DNA of 64,000 nt from Flammeovirga pectinis (GCF_003970675.1 NZ_CP034562.1:3880001-3944000); one strand, 5' to 3'; positions 37,901 to 47,194 are shown, numbered from the stretch's first letter. Notes: a model not told the origin generated them from the letters alone. Translations and numbers: made by a program.

Positions 37901-38312
37901 CAGAAGCAGTTACACTTAATTCTTTATTTTCAGTAAATCTTCTACCTGTTTCTTTTACCACAGCAAAAGCTTGAGGCAGAAGATCCATTAAGATTTCTTC
38001 TAGTTTATCGTTACGATCATTTTTAAGCTTATCAATATCTTTGAAAGCTTTATCTTTAAATGCAAGATCTAATTTTGGATCGTTATCAACTGACTCTTGT
38101 AAAGACGTAATTTCTTCGTCTATGCTAGCAAGTCCTTTTTCGATATAATCGATAAAGTACGCTGTTTTTGCTCTCAGGTCGTTGTCTGAAATTGATGAAA
38201 GTTTTTTGTACTCTGCATCAATTTTAGCTAAATATGGTCTAATTTCTTTTAAATCTCTATCCGATTTCGTTCCGAAAATCTTAGAGAATGCCTTGGTTAT
38301 TGAACCTAACAT
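34935..38312 (-). CDS. secA: Protein translocase ATPase SecA
   Basis: The 1125-aa motor drives preproteins through SecYEG. Walker A is MTGEGKT (196-202), Walker B lies in MIDEVDSVLIDDARTPLI, and the second motor domain has TNMAGRGTDIKLP and RRVDRQLRGRSGRQGDPG. The length is above the 900 aa of E. coli SecA because of insertions, normal in Bacteroidota. The C-terminus ends with KFKSVENDVLNGACVIIEG and lacks the zinc-binding Cys/His tail used for SecB contact in E. coli. The start codon gives MLGSITKAFSKIFG, the expected membrane-binding N-terminus. Confidence 0.97.
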   Translation of the reverse strand: MLGSITKAFSKIFGTKSDRDLKEIRPYLAKIDAEYKKLSSISDNDLRAKTAYFIDYIEKGLASIDEEITSLQESVDNDPKLDLAFKDKAFKDIDKLKNDRNDKLEEILMDLLPQAFAVVKETGRRFTENKELSVTASDLDREMAVKYGNITIEGDTATWANVWLAAGVEVEWNMIHYDVQLLGGIFLHQGKVGEMMTGEGKTLVGTLPAYLNALAKRGVHVVTVNDYLAKRDSEWNAPLFQFHGLSVDCIDKHQPNSEERRLAYRADITYGTNNEFGFDYLRDNMARDKDDLVQREHHFAMIDEVDSVLIDDARTPLIISGPVPKGDQQEEFGELRPKVQHLVDEQRKQTQKMLNEAKRLVKEGSKAEGGLQLLRAHRSLPKYKPLIKFLGEEGMKQLLQKVEGEYMADNNRRMPEADEPLLFVIEEKNNSVELTEKGIASVTGANTPDFFILPDLATGIGKIEQDPQKSDDEKVEEKDALIADFDTKSQRIHLMKQLLKAYTLFEKDVDYILVDNKVKIVDEQTGRVMEGRRYSDGLHQALEAKENVKIEDATQTYATVTLQNYFRMYHKLTGMTGTAETEAGEFWEIYELDVVTVPTHRPIVRDDREDYVYKTVREKFNAVAEEVQKLVELKRPVLVGTTSVENSEIMSRMLKMRGIEHQVLNAKQHGREADVVATAGQPGTVTIATNMAGRGTDIKLPVEVKDAGGLAIIGTARHESRRVDRQLRGRSGRQGDPGSTQFFVSLEDNLMRLFGSERIAGIMDRLGLQEGEVIQHSMITKSIERAQRKVEENNFAIRKRLLEYDDVMNYQREVIYRRRRNALFGERLQVDVMNSFYDVATVISETHVGNYEGFKLDALKVLGISTSIAEDGFHQLNEEHLTQELYKEALTHYKEKNALLWEKAKPVFEKVKAERGGVVENIVIPFTDGHKMFQVHVNLEKALETNGETVVSALEQSVTLAVIDHLWKDHLREMDELKQQVQNAVHEQKDPLLIYKFESFELFKSFLAEVNDEIITFLSKGRIPVQEQPPMPAPPTMPKRPEPKVTANKAEAGSSLGQAASPQGGDIPEAPKAPVEVVKPRHSDKSYQRNDRVTAKYKDGTVKKDVKFKSVENDVLNGACVIIEG

Positions 38313-38385
38313 ATATATTATTTTGTTTTTTTGCTGAAATACAATCAGTTACACTACCAATGGAGTTCATCTAGTGCAATACGTA

Positions 38386-38393
38386 CAAATTTA
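38386..38393 (-). promoter_or_regulatory. Possible -7 element of secA
   Basis: On the minus strand this reads TAAATTTG, an exact match to TAnnTTTG, about 75 bp before the secA start. I do not see a -33 partner at the usual spacing. Confidence 0.35.
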
Positions 38394-38467
38394 ATGTAAT
38401 TAAACGACTTTATATAGTCAGTTGATAGAAGTTATACGGCATTGTTCACATTTTTTTTAATTGTACA

Positions 38468-38509
38468 AAAAAAGCCAAGGATCATACTTAAATAATCCTT
38501 GGCTTTTTT
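38468..38509 (-). terminator. Terminator after the FKBP gene cluster
   Basis: A perfect 15-bp stem (38468-38482 and 38495-38509) has the core GCCAAGGAT and a T run on the minus strand. It separates the FKBP transcript from secA. Confidence 0.88.
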
Positions 38510-38532
38510 AATAAAAAGTTTATTTCAATAAT

Positions 38533-39084
38533 CTACTGTTCATCAGTAGTCCATAAACTATCTATCTGAATATCAAATATCAATGATGCATTTGGAGGGA
38601 TACTAGTTCCATTACCAGATGTACCATATCCATATTTTGAAGGAATTACTACACGAGCAATTTCGTGTTCATGCATTTCAAATAATGCAATATTCCATCC
38701 TTCTATTACACTTGTTTTACCTAAAACAACCGGGAAAGGTTGATCAGTTAATACGTTACTGTCAAAAATATTTCCATACATCACCCAACCTGTATATGTT
38801 ACATGCATTGAGTCACCATAAGATATATTTCTGTCTGTTTCTACAGGCTTACCATTAGTAGTACCAATTGTAGTCATGTAAACTCCGTATTTATAATACT
38901 TGTCTACTACTTCTTGTTCCGTATTTGCTTCGAATGTTGTATCAGCCATTATAAACTGTCTGATAAGGTAATCCTCTGCTGCGTCTGGATCTACTTCTTT
39001 AAGTACTTCGCTTGATTGTGTACAAGCAAAAGTTGAAAAAACTGTAAAAATAAACAGTAAAAAGTGTTTAATGCGATATTGCAT
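38533..39084 (-). CDS. FKBP-type peptidyl-prolyl isomerase lipoprotein
   Basis: The 183-aa protein has a lipoprotein signal with Cys21 (FTVFSTFACTQSS). The C-terminal two thirds form an FKBP domain: SYGDSMHVTYTGWVMYGNIFDSN, VIEGWNIALFEMHEHEIARVVIPSKYGYG, IPPNASLIFDIQIDSL. The catalytic-pocket residues (Tyr, Phe/Asp, Val-Ile-Gly-Trp, Tyr) are in place. It probably helps fold outer-envelope proteins; the layout resembles the gliding protein GldI, but that identity is not established. It is 16 bp downstream of another FKBP-like gene. Confidence 0.82.
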   Translation of the reverse strand: MQYRIKHFLLFIFTVFSTFACTQSSEVLKEVDPDAAEDYLIRQFIMADTTFEANTEQEVVDKYYKYGVYMTTIGTTNGKPVETDRNISYGDSMHVTYTGWVMYGNIFDSNVLTDQPFPVVLGKTSVIEGWNIALFEMHEHEIARVVIPSKYGYGTSGNGTSIPPNASLIFDIQIDSLWTTDEQ

Positions 39085-39100
39085 ATTCTATTTTAAAAAA

Positions 39101-40249
39101 TTATTTATTCGACCTTTTCACTTCAACAACTTCAATTTCGAAAGCTAAAGGTTTGAAAGGACGGATTGTTTTAAACATATCAGAAACCTGAGCATTATCT
39201 CCGATTTCCCAATAACATACTTGAGAAGGCATTACAAATGTTGCTTTTTCTCCTTCTTCCATTGTTAAGATTGATTTATACCAACCATCTATAACAGTTT
39301 CAAAAGCGTTATTTTCTTGAGCATCAGCTAAAGATTTGTACATAATCACTTGGAATGGTGTTGCAATATACTCTCCTTTATTATCTTTTGCTGTATTTGA
39401 ATCAAATAATACTGGCCCTGTTGCTGAATTTCTTAAAGTCCATTCTTGTATTAGGAATTTACCCTCGTAGCGAACTTTAACTGTATCTCCTGCTTGAATC
39501 TTTCCAGCGCCATCACCTGCTGTGATAAGGTCTTTAAAAATATAATCAGGACCTTTACCGTCTTCTAATGATTTAGTAAATAAATCTTCGTCGTCTGGAT
39601 CTGTAGTACCTAAAGTATCTTTTGCATATTTTAATACTAAAGAATCTTTTTCGTATCTAACACGTTGAGTTGAATCGTAACTAACATGTGTAATAAACAT
39701 ATTTTCTGCAGTTACAATATCATTAAATTCTAGACCAATTCCTGAAGATGCTGTACCACCAAATGCAAGATAAGATGGAATATAAGTTCTAGGGAATGTG
39801 TCTACTTTTGTTTGTAGGTTTTGAAGCATCATGTTTAATACTTCATCGTAAAAACCAATACAAATTGCACCTCTATTCATAGAGTATGCATAGTTTGGAT
39901 CCTTAAGGAATACAGTTGTAACTAAATCATCAGGATCATCAAATCTTTCATCGCTCATTAATTCTTGAGCAAATCTTCTCATATCTAGGTTTACCTCTAC
40001 AATTCTAGATTCATTTTCACTAGGAGTGTATTGACCTGGGTAACCTATGATTTCTGGAGTGATATAAACTCCTCCAGATGGTAAAGTTTTAGTTTTCCAA
40101 TAATCGATATCGTTTGCTGCAAAATAATCTTCTAGTGTCTGATTATCCTTTGATGCATAATCAACAATCTCGTCGTGCATACAACCAGATAAGCCAATTA
40201 GCATTGATAATATGACTGCAAGATTTAAAAATTTGTAAGTATTGTTCAT
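39101..40249 (-). CDS. Divergent FKBP-like lipoprotein
   Basis: The 382-aa protein has a lipoprotein signal with Cys23 (LIGLSGCMHDE). The C-terminal 140 residues follow an FKBP pattern (GDTVKVRYEGKFL, LFDSN, VIDGWYKSILTMEEGEKATFVMPSQ, FKPLAFEIEVVEV), interrupted by insertions. The pocket tyrosine region reads CYWEIGDNAQ instead of KYGYG, so isomerase activity is doubtful. The N-terminal 220 residues are unlike any domain I know. It is the middle gene of three on one strand. Confidence 0.72.
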   Translation of the reverse strand: MNNTYKFLNLAVILSMLIGLSGCMHDEIVDYASKDNQTLEDYFAANDIDYWKTKTLPSGGVYITPEIIGYPGQYTPSENESRIVEVNLDMRRFAQELMSDERFDDPDDLVTTVFLKDPNYAYSMNRGAICIGFYDEVLNMMLQNLQTKVDTFPRTYIPSYLAFGGTASSGIGLEFNDIVTAENMFITHVSYDSTQRVRYEKDSLVLKYAKDTLGTTDPDDEDLFTKSLEDGKGPDYIFKDLITAGDGAGKIQAGDTVKVRYEGKFLIQEWTLRNSATGPVLFDSNTAKDNKGEYIATPFQVIMYKSLADAQENNAFETVIDGWYKSILTMEEGEKATFVMPSQVCYWEIGDNAQVSDMFKTIRPFKPLAFEIEVVEVKRSNK

Positions 40250-40318
40250 ATGATAAGTAGGTTTATTTATTAGATTTTTAATTCACAAGGAGAAAGATAA
40301 GCATAAAAAAAAGCATAT

Positions 40319-40368
40319 CTAATACAGTAAATTTACACCTAAAAAATAAGGTAAACTCACTGTATTAG
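40319..40368 (-). terminator. Terminator-like hairpin after the first FKBP gene
   Basis: CTAATACAGT pairs with ACTGTATTAG, enclosing a second stem TTTAC/GTAAA. It lies 12 bp past the stop at 40380. It may end transcription or let some read-through into the next FKBP gene. Confidence 0.55.
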
Positions 40369-40379
40369 AATATATTATA

Positions 40380-41306
40380 TTATTTTGAAGGATTTACAAA
40401 ATCAATCAACTCAACATCAAATTTCAATACTGCGTTAGCTGGAATGTCTCCACCTGCACCTCTTGGACCATAACCTAATTTAGAAGGGATATATAAAGTA
40501 GCTTTTGCTCCTTTATTTAACAAAGCAATACCTTCGTCCCAACCTGCGATTACTCTTTGTTGACCCAATGGGAACTCAAATGGTTGTCCTCTATCTACAG
40601 AACTATCGAATTTTTTACCATCCAATAGAGTACCTGTATAATGAACTTTTACACTTGATCCTACTGCTGGGTTGGCTCCAGAACCTTTTTGAGTAACTAC
40701 ATAGTATAATCCAGATTCAGTTCTTTCTGCATTAGTAATGTTATTCTCTTTTAAGAATTCTTTGATTAAATCATCATCAATAGTAACAAATTTTTCAGCA
40801 TCAGCTTCCATTGCAGCCATTGCTTCTTTTTGTTTTTCTTCCATTGCAGCACGGTATGCTTCTTCGTCAGCAAAAACATTTTTTGCACAAACACCAATAA
40901 CTACTTTTTGAGTAGGATCTTTGATGAAAGGAGGAGCCATTTTTCCGAAGAAATCTGATGCTATGATAGTCATTTGAGCACTATCACCTTCACTCATTAA
41001 ACCAAACATTTCAGATAAAGGATCAACTTGCTGACCTTTTTCTTGTGCTTGTTTATTTACAGAATCTGGGAATACTTTAGTTGCTGCAAACTCTCTTCCT
41101 GTTTCAGTAATATTGAACAATGTAGAGTCTGATTCAGTTGAGATACTTAAAGTAAATTCAACAATATTGTTATCGTTAATATCAGCACCACCATTACTTT
41201 CAACAATAGTGAATTTCTTTCCTGATGGAGTTTCTTTTTCAGTTTTTCCACAAGCAACAGCACCTAACATTAAGGCTCCGATTGCTAATTTTTTTGTGAT
41301 TTGCAT
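40380..41306 (-). CDS. FKBP-type peptidyl-prolyl isomerase lipoprotein with two FKBP-like regions
   Basis: The 308-aa protein has a lipoprotein signal with Cys19 (LMLGAVACGKTEK). The C-terminal domain is a canonical FKBP: GSSVKVHYTGTLLDGKKFDSS, FEFPLGQQRVIAGWDEGIALL, LYIPSKLGYGPRGAGGDIP and NAVLKFDVELIDF. The N-terminal half has an FKBP-like strand order (IVEFTLSISTESDSTLFNIT, MLSEGDSAQMTIIASDFFG in essence) and may be a degenerate domain. A dimerising helix rich in Ala/Glu/Lys connects them, as in FkpA/Mip-type proteins. Expected location is the envelope. Confidence 0.85.
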   Translation of the reverse strand: MQITKKLAIGALMLGAVACGKTEKETPSGKKFTIVESNGGADINDNNIVEFTLSISTESDSTLFNITETGREFAATKVFPDSVNKQAQEKGQQVDPLSEMFGLMSEGDSAQMTIIASDFFGKMAPPFIKDPTQKVVIGVCAKNVFADEEAYRAAMEEKQKEAMAAMEADAEKFVTIDDDLIKEFLKENNITNAERTESGLYYVVTQKGSGANPAVGSSVKVHYTGTLLDGKKFDSSVDRGQPFEFPLGQQRVIAGWDEGIALLNKGAKATLYIPSKLGYGPRGAGGDIPANAVLKFDVELIDFVNPSK

Positions 41307-41334
41307 ATTCAGTTTATAAATAAATAATTCTATT

Positions 41335-42348
41335 TTATTTCAATTTTTCTTCTAATACTTTTTTAAATCGAGCTACAGCTTCATCTACTGTAATTCCATC
41401 CACTCTACCTCCTGCAGCATTTTTATGTCCTCCACCACCAAAGTGTTCAGAAGAAAGGTCAGCTACAGAAAAGTCTCCTATAGATCTAAACGATACTTTA
41501 ATTCCGTCTCGTTCGTCTTTTTCTTTAAATAAAGCAGCGATTTTAATACCATTTACAGATAAAGCATAATTTACTAACCCTTCAGTATCTCCAGATTGTA
41601 AATTAAATCTCTCACGGTCATCTTGTGTAACAGTAAAGAAACCTGTATTTAGTTCTGGCCAAAAAGTAAGATTCTCTCCTAAGGCATGACCTAAGAAGCG
41701 TAGTCTTTTTTCCGTATTATTATCATAGATTAAATTATATAATCTTGATGTATCTAAACCAGTATCTTTTAGTTCCGCAGCTATTCTTAATGTTCTACTA
41801 GAAACACTTGGGTATTTAAACGAACCAGTATCTGTTACAATACCTGCATATAAACAAGCGGCAATTCTCTGATCAATTCTATGAGTTCCTTTATCTAAAG
41901 CGATAAACTCATAAATTAATTGAGCTGCTGCTGCTGCATCAATATCCCATAATTCGTAATCTGCAAAATCTTCTTTTCCTCTGTGATGATCAATCATTAC
42001 AATCATCTTCTTACTCATATTCTGACGAACTAGAGGTCCTAGTTCTTCAATCCTATTTAAAGAAGAAAAATCTACACAGAAGATAACATCTGCTTCTTCA
42101 ATAATTTTTTCTGAAGGAGATGGATTTTTTTTATCGTAAACAACTACTTCTTCATGACCGGGCATCCAATGTAAAAAAGATGGATAATCATTCGGAGAAA
42201 GCACTGTTGTTGTATGTTCAAATTTTCTTAGATACCAAGATAAACCCAATGCTGATCCTAGTGCATCTGCATCTGGCTTTGTATGTGGTATTATTACCAC
42301 TTTACGAGGCTCTTCTAAAAATTCTTTTAACGTATTAAAGTTGTGCAT
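41335..42348 (-). CDS. DHH/DHHA1 phosphoesterase, NrnA-like
   Basis: The 337-aa enzyme has the DHH metal motifs HTKPDADALGSALG (His22, Asp26, Asp28), VDFSS, and DHHRGKED, and the C-terminal DHHA1 motif FGGGGHKNAAGG. This is the layout of NrnA, which degrades short oligoribonucleotides (nanoRNA) and dephosphorylates pAp. Substrate preference cannot be read from sequence. It is 28 bp upstream of the FKBP gene on the same strand and likely co-transcribed. Confidence 0.88.
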   Translation of the reverse strand: MHNFNTLKEFLEEPRKVVIIPHTKPDADALGSALGLSWYLRKFEHTTTVLSPNDYPSFLHWMPGHEEVVVYDKKNPSPSEKIIEEADVIFCVDFSSLNRIEELGPLVRQNMSKKMIVMIDHHRGKEDFADYELWDIDAAAAAQLIYEFIALDKGTHRIDQRIAACLYAGIVTDTGSFKYPSVSSRTLRIAAELKDTGLDTSRLYNLIYDNNTEKRLRFLGHALGENLTFWPELNTGFFTVTQDDRERFNLQSGDTEGLVNYALSVNGIKIAALFKEKDERDGIKVSFRSIGDFSVADLSSEHFGGGGHKNAAGGRVDGITVDEAVARFKKVLEEKLK

Positions 42349-42659
42349 ATCATTTTTTTGCTATTGAGAATGATTTTCAAAAAACTTTCAGATCAATCTC
42401 TCAACTGTTTTTATCGTTGTCATCGACAAAACGAATGCACAAAAGTCTTAAAAAATGTAGTCTTAATCAATTTATTCTCAATTATCTAAACCTATAAATA
42501 CTCCCCTCAACACCAGTAAGTATATTATATATTGATTATCAGGTAATTAACTTTTTATTTTATAAGATTTCAATACGTTAAAATAACTTTCTTTTTACTG
42601 TTAATCTTAAAAAAGTACAGTTTTTACGTAAAATTATGACTTCGGTCACAATACTTAAA

Positions 42660-42805
42660 ATGTTAAATAAATAAAATTACTAAACCTTTTATTTAGTCAA
42701 TCGTTCGACTAAATAAGATAATGATAAAAATTGATTAGGTAGTAGATTAGTTAAGATCGTGCGTTAATGGAAAAGGGATTTCTAGTTTAGAAGTCCCTTT
42801 TTTTG
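42660..42805 (+). ncRNA. Candidate small RNA sharing a core with the 21 kb locus
   Basis: A perfect 10-bp hairpin TTATTTAGTC-n8-GACTAAATAA (42689-42716 or so) is followed by the core TTGATTAGGTAGTAGATTAG (42731-42750) and then by an intrinsic terminator, GGGATTTCT-agttt-AGAAGTCCC plus seven T (42776-42804). No open frame of useful length lies between. The core is nearly identical to 21165-21189 in the other candidate RNA. The 5' end is not defined. Confidence 0.45.
42774..42805 (+). terminator. Terminator of the candidate RNA at 42.7 kb
   Basis: A 9-bp stem with one G-T pair and a five-base loop is followed by TTTTTTT on the plus strand. No plus-strand protein gene precedes it, so it must belong to a small non-coding transcript. 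Confidence 0.8.
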
Positions 42806-42863
42806 TTATTGTTTGTAATATATAAGTATAAAGAACAGTAATAAGCTGAATTATTAATTCTTA

Positions 42864-42897
42864 TTGCTTTATACATTCCACTAATTATTTAAATTTG
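42864..42897 (+). promoter_or_regulatory. Promoter of mutS
   Basis: TAAATTTG at 42890-42897 matches the -7 consensus, and TTG at 42864-42866 lies 23 nt upstream, within the accepted spacing. Transcription would begin about 30-35 nt before the TTG start codon. Confidence 0.45.
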
Positions 42898-42937
42898 TTG
42901 CTTTAAGAAGGATATCATTTTTAATTCTATTAATACT

Positions 42938-45550
42938 TTGGCAAAAGCAACAACAAAAGCGAAGAAAGAAACTCCTATGATGAAGCAGTTTAATGCTATA
43001 AAGGCGAAACATCCTACAGCAATGCTTCTTTTTAGAGTAGGTGATTTTTATGAGACGTTTGGTGACGATGCCGTTACAGCAAGTAAAATCTTAGACATCG
43101 TTTTAACGAAAAGATCTAATGGTTCTGCATCTGAAACTCAATTGGCAGGTTTTCCACATCATTCTTTAGATACTTACTTACCTAAATTGGTTAAGGCGGG
43201 TCAGAGAGTTGCTATTGTCGATCAATTAGAAGATCCTAAAACTGCAAAAGGTGTTGTTAAAAGAGGTATCACGGAGTTAGTGACTCCTGGTGTTTCTATG
43301 AACGACAATGTTTTGAGTGTTAAACAGAACAACTATTTAGCAGCAATTCATATTTCTAAAAAAGAATTAGGTATTTCTTTTCTTGATATTTCTACTGGAG
43401 AATTTTTTGTTGCGCAAGGAAATCAGAATTATATAGATAAACTACTTCAAGGTTTTGCCCCTTCTGAAGTATTGTATTGTAGAAATGATCAGGAACATTA
43501 TAAAGAGTTATTTGGTGATACTTACCCTACATTTAGACAAGATGATTGGGTATATACATCAGAATATGGGTATGAAAAATTAACTACGCATTTTGGTACT
43601 AAAAACTTAAAAGGTTTTGGTATAGAAAATATGCCTTCAGCAATTATTGCGGCTGGTGCTGTACTGAATTATTTGGAGTTAACAGAGCACCATCATATCG
43701 ACCATATTCATCATATTAGTAGAATACAAGAAGATAAATATGTTTGGCTAGATAAATTTACGGCTAGAAGTCTTGAACTTATCTTTCCTCAGAACGATGG
43801 TGGAGTTCCTTTAATAGATATTCTTGATAAATGTGTTACTCCAATGGGAGCACGTCTATTAAAAAAGTGGACCGTTCTTCCTTTAAAAGATTTAGCAAGT
43901 ATTAATACTCGACTTAATATTGTCGATTTCTTTACTAAAGATGAAGATATTGCGGATGATGTATTAGCACACCTCCGCCAGATCAACGATATTGAACGCC
44001 TTATTTCTAAGGTAGCTGTTGGGAGAGTAAACCCAAGGGAAATAGTTTATATCAAAAAAGCACTTCAACACGCTGCTCCAATCAAGGTACTTTTAAGTAA
44101 AGCAAATGATAAAGAGGTTAAAGTGATCGCTGATCATATAAACACTTGTGATATCCTTGTGGAACGTATTGAGAAGGAAATGCAAGAAATGCCACCTATC
44201 AACCCTGCCCAAGGAAATATAATTAAAGAAGGTGTAAATGCAGAATTAGATGAATTAAGAGCGATTTCTCATTCAGGAAAAGACTTTTTACGTCAAATTC
44301 AAGAAAGAGAAAGCGACAGAACGGGAATTCCTTCTTTAAAAATTGGTTACAACAAAGTATTCGGCTATTACCTAGAGGTAAGAAATACACACAAAGATAA
44401 AGTACCTGCAGAGTGGATTAGAAAATCTACTTTAGTAAATGCAGAAAGATATATTACTGAGGAGTTAAAGCAGTACGAAGAAAAAATTCTTACCGCAGAA
44501 TCTCAGATTGGTATAATAGAAAATAAGTTGTTTATGGATTTGATTCAGATGGCAACAGAATATATTACTCCAATTCAGCAAACAGCGGCAACATTAGCTA
44601 AGCTAGATTGTTTGGTTTCGTTTTCTACAAATGCAATTGATTACAATTATGTTAAACCTATTATTTCTGATGATAAAGCATTGGATATAAAAGAAGGTAG
44701 ACATCCTGTAATTGAACGCCAACTTTCTGTGGACGATCCTTATATTCCTAACGATGTTTATTTAGACAACGAGGAACAACAAATTATGGTGATTACTGGA
44801 CCGAACATGTCTGGTAAATCTGCCTTATTACGCCAAACTGCTTTAATTGTATTGATGGCTCAAATGGGTTCTTTTGTTCCTGCAGCAGCAGCACATATTG
44901 GGCTAGTTGATAAAGTATTTACAAGAGTAGGTGCTTCTGATAACTTGTCTAAAGGTGAATCTACTTTTATGGTAGAAATGACGGAAACTGCGAGTATCTT
45001 AAATAATATATCAGATAGAAGTTTGGTATTGATGGATGAGATTGGTCGTGGTACAAGTACATACGATGGTGTATCAATTGCTTGGGCTATTGTAGAGTAT
45101 CTTCACAATCATAAAAAATCTAGAGCAAAAACATTATTCGCAACGCACTATCACGAATTAAATGAATTAGCTGAAGATTTCCCTAGAATTAAAAACTTTA
45201 GTGTATCTGTAAAGGAACATCAGAAAAAAATCATCTTCTTAAGAAAATTAAAAGAGGGTGGTAGTGAACATAGTTTTGGTATTCATGTAGCTCAACTTGC
45301 TGGGATGCCTGGATCAGTAGTGCGCAGATCTGAAGATATCTTAGAACATTTAGAGCAAGATAAACGAAAAGAAAAAAATACTGAACGCATTAAAGAGATG
45401 CCTAAAGACAATTACCAACTTTCTATTTTTGATTCTGTAGATCCTATCGCTAAAGAATTGAAAGAGCAATTAGAACAGCTTGATGTAAATACTATGACAC
45501 CTTTAGATGCAATGTTAAAACTAAATGAGTTAAAAAAACTACTCTCGTAA
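42938..45550 (+). CDS. mutS: DNA mismatch repair protein MutS
   Basis: The 870-aa ATPase recognises mismatches. The mismatch-binding Phe-x-Glu is Phe37-Tyr38-Glu39 in [10 protein letters not shown]. The ATPase has Walker A GPNMSGKS (621-628), Walker [16 protein letters not shown] and the helix-turn-helix tail region with [17 protein letters not shown]. The start codon is TTG, giving [18 protein letters not shown]; a later ATG at MMKQF is an alternative. All domains are present, so mismatch repair should be active. Confidence 0.97.
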   Translation: MAKATTKAKKETPMMKQFNAIKAKHPTAMLLFRVGDFYETFGDDAVTASKILDIVLTKRSNGSASETQLAGFPHHSLDTYLPKLVKAGQRVAIVDQLEDPKTAKGVVKRGITELVTPGVSMNDNVLSVKQNNYLAAIHISKKELGISFLDISTGEFFVAQGNQNYIDKLLQGFAPSEVLYCRNDQEHYKELFGDTYPTFRQDDWVYTSEYGYEKLTTHFGTKNLKGFGIENMPSAIIAAGAVLNYLELTEHHHIDHIHHISRIQEDKYVWLDKFTARSLELIFPQNDGGVPLIDILDKCVTPMGARLLKKWTVLPLKDLASINTRLNIVDFFTKDEDIADDVLAHLRQINDIERLISKVAVGRVNPREIVYIKKALQHAAPIKVLLSKANDKEVKVIADHINTCDILVERIEKEMQEMPPINPAQGNIIKEGVNAELDELRAISHSGKDFLRQIQERESDRTGIPSLKIGYNKVFGYYLEVRNTHKDKVPAEWIRKSTLVNAERYITEELKQYEEKILTAESQIGIIENKLFMDLIQMATEYITPIQQTAATLAKLDCLVSFSTNAIDYNYVKPIISDDKALDIKEGRHPVIERQLSVDDPYIPNDVYLDNEEQQIMVITGPNMSGKSALLRQTALIVLMAQMGSFVPAAAAHIGLVDKVFTRVGASDNLSKGESTFMVEMTETASILNNISDRSLVLMDEIGRGTSTYDGVSIAWAIVEYLHNHKKSRAKTLFATHYHELNELAEDFPRIKNFSVSVKEHQKKIIFLRKLKEGGSEHSFGIHVAQLAGMPGSVVRRSEDILEHLEQDKRKEKNTERIKEMPKDNYQLSIFDSVDPIAKELKEQLEQLDVNTMTPLDAMLKLNELKKLLS

Positions 45551-45587
45551 ATAGAGTTTTTGATTAACTTTAGATAAAATTTGAATA

Positions 45588-46115
45588 ATGGATAAAGAAA
45601 CTTCGATAAAACCATACGCCTTTAAATATGGAGCTATTACAGGTGTGTTTGCATTTGGTTATAGTGTTCTACTTACCTCTTTAGGTAAATCTCAAGATAC
45701 TTTTTTTCAATATCTAAGTGTACTTGTAGTATTAACTGCTACAATTTTTGCCTACAGAGAGTTTAAAGAGTATAACGAAGGCTTTCTTAAATACCGTACA
45801 GGTGTAAAACTTGGTACTTTGCTTGGTTTTATCTCTGCAACTATCTCAGCATTTTTTAATTACTTATATATTCAATTTATTGATGATAGTATTATAGATC
45901 AGGCTGTAGAAGTAGCAAGTAAAGCTATTGAAGGAAACCCTCAGATTACAGACGAACAGTATGAACAATCTATCGAAATAGTAAGATGGGTAGCAGGAAC
46001 ACCAATTCCACAGCTTATTAATATCTTATTTATGACATTTTTTGGCTTTTTATTGGCTTTGGTTATTTCACATTTTATGAAAAATGAACCAACTAAAGAC
46101 GGCTATAATTTTTAA
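45588..46115 (+). CDS. DUF4199 membrane protein
   Basis: The 175-aa protein has four hydrophobic segments (about 12-30, 38-55, 72-95, 140-165). The block FLKYRTGVKLGTLLGFISATISAFFNYLY is characteristic of DUF4199. In Bacteroidota, DUF4199 genes are commonly placed directly before a family 2 glycosyltransferase gene, exactly as here. The function is unknown; a link to lipid-linked sugar transfer is inferred from the pairing. Confidence 0.82.
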   Translation: MDKETSIKPYAFKYGAITGVFAFGYSVLLTSLGKSQDTFFQYLSVLVVLTATIFAYREFKEYNEGFLKYRTGVKLGTLLGFISATISAFFNYLYIQFIDDSIIDQAVEVASKAIEGNPQITDEQYEQSIEIVRWVAGTPIPQLINILFMTFFGFLLALVISHFMKNEPTKDGYNF

Positions 46116-46139
46116 CGATAATTACAAGAGTATCCTTAA

Positions 46140-47114
46140 GTGAATATGGAAGCTAAAAATATAGATGTATCTGTTGTAATCCCTTTACTCAACGAGGCAG
46201 AATCGCTTCCTGAATTGGTAAATTGGATTGCAAAAGTTTTTACTGAAGAAAAAATAAACGGAGAAGTTTACCTTATTGATGATGGTAGTACTGATGAATC
46301 TTGGGATGTAATCTTAGATTTAAAGAAAAAATTTGATTGGGTACATGGTATTCAATTCCTAAGAAACTATGGTAAGTCTGCTGCATTGCAAGTAGGTTTT
46401 CAGGAGGTTAAAGGTGATGTTATCATTACCATGGATGCTGACCTTCAAGATAGCCCAGATGAAATTCCTGGTTTAAGGAAAATGATTATTGAGGATGGTT
46501 ATGATTTAGTTTCTGGTTGGAAAGAAAAACGTTACGACCCGATTACAAAAACTATCCCAACAAAATTATTTAATGCAGCAACAAGAGCTGTATCTGGTAT
46601 ACATTTAAATGATTTTAATTGCGGATTAAAAGCCTATAAAAAGGATGTTGTTAAAATTATTGAGGTCTATGGCGAAATGCATCGTTACATTCCTGTAATA
46701 GCTAAATGGAATGGTTTTGCTAAAATTGGTGAGAAACCCGTTCAGCATAGAGCTAGAAAATATGGAACAACTAAGTTTGGTTTAGAACGATTTGTAAACG
46801 GCTTTTTAGATCTAATGTCTATCACATTTGTTTCTAAGTTTAAAAAAGCTCCAATGCATTTCTTTGGTTTGCTTGGGTCAATCTCTTTTTTACTTGGTTC
46901 TGCAGGTGCATTTTGGTTATTAATTGAAAAGGTCTACTTATCTATGAATCATTTACATATTCAAAGAGAAGTTACAGACCAACCATTATTCTATTTATCT
47001 TTAACAGCTGTAATTATTGGTTCACAGATGTTCATGACCGGCTTTATTGCAGAAATGGTATCACTTAATCAATCCAATAGAAACGATTACCATATAAAAG
47101 GAAAAACGGATTAA
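46140..47114 (+). CDS. Family 2 glycosyltransferase, dolichyl-phosphate-sugar synthase (GtrB/DPM)-like
   Basis: The 324-aa membrane enzyme has a GT2 catalytic domain: VVIPLLNEAESLPELV, LIDDGSTDESW, and TMDADLQDSPDEIP with the DxD-like motif. Two C-terminal membrane helices follow (about 235-260 and 280-305), as in GtrB/ArnC-type transferases that load a sugar onto undecaprenyl phosphate. The frame opens with GTG at 46140; the ATG at 46146 is an equally good start. The sugar is unknown. Confidence 0.87.
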   Translation: MNMEAKNIDVSVVIPLLNEAESLPELVNWIAKVFTEEKINGEVYLIDDGSTDESWDVILDLKKKFDWVHGIQFLRNYGKSAALQVGFQEVKGDVIITMDADLQDSPDEIPGLRKMIIEDGYDLVSGWKEKRYDPITKTIPTKLFNAATRAVSGIHLNDFNCGLKAYKKDVVKIIEVYGEMHRYIPVIAKWNGFAKIGEKPVQHRARKYGTTKFGLERFVNGFLDLMSITFVSKFKKAPMHFFGLLGSISFLLGSAGAFWLLIEKVYLSMNHLHIQREVTDQPLFYLSLTAVIIGSQMFMTGFIAEMVSLNQSNRNDYHIKGKTD

Positions 47115-47134
47115 GGATAAAAAAAATCAAAATA

Positions 47135-47175
47135 AAAAAGAGATCATGGACATTTAAAATCCATGATCTCTTTTT
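47135..47175. terminator. Bidirectional terminator between glycosyltransferase and DUF4136 gene
   Basis: A perfect 16-bp stem (47135-47150 and 47160-47175, core GAGATCATGGA) has A and T tracts on the two sides. Confidence 0.9.
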
Positions 47176-47194
47176 GCTTTAATACTTTTACAGA

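Larger units (their letters stand above)
42349..42937. other. 589-bp intergenic region with a candidate RNA before mutS
   Basis: No protein gene is supported. The left part (42349-42650) is AT-rich and must hold the promoter of the DHH gene. The right part holds the candidate RNA at 42660-42805 and the mutS promoter. Confidence 0.5.
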
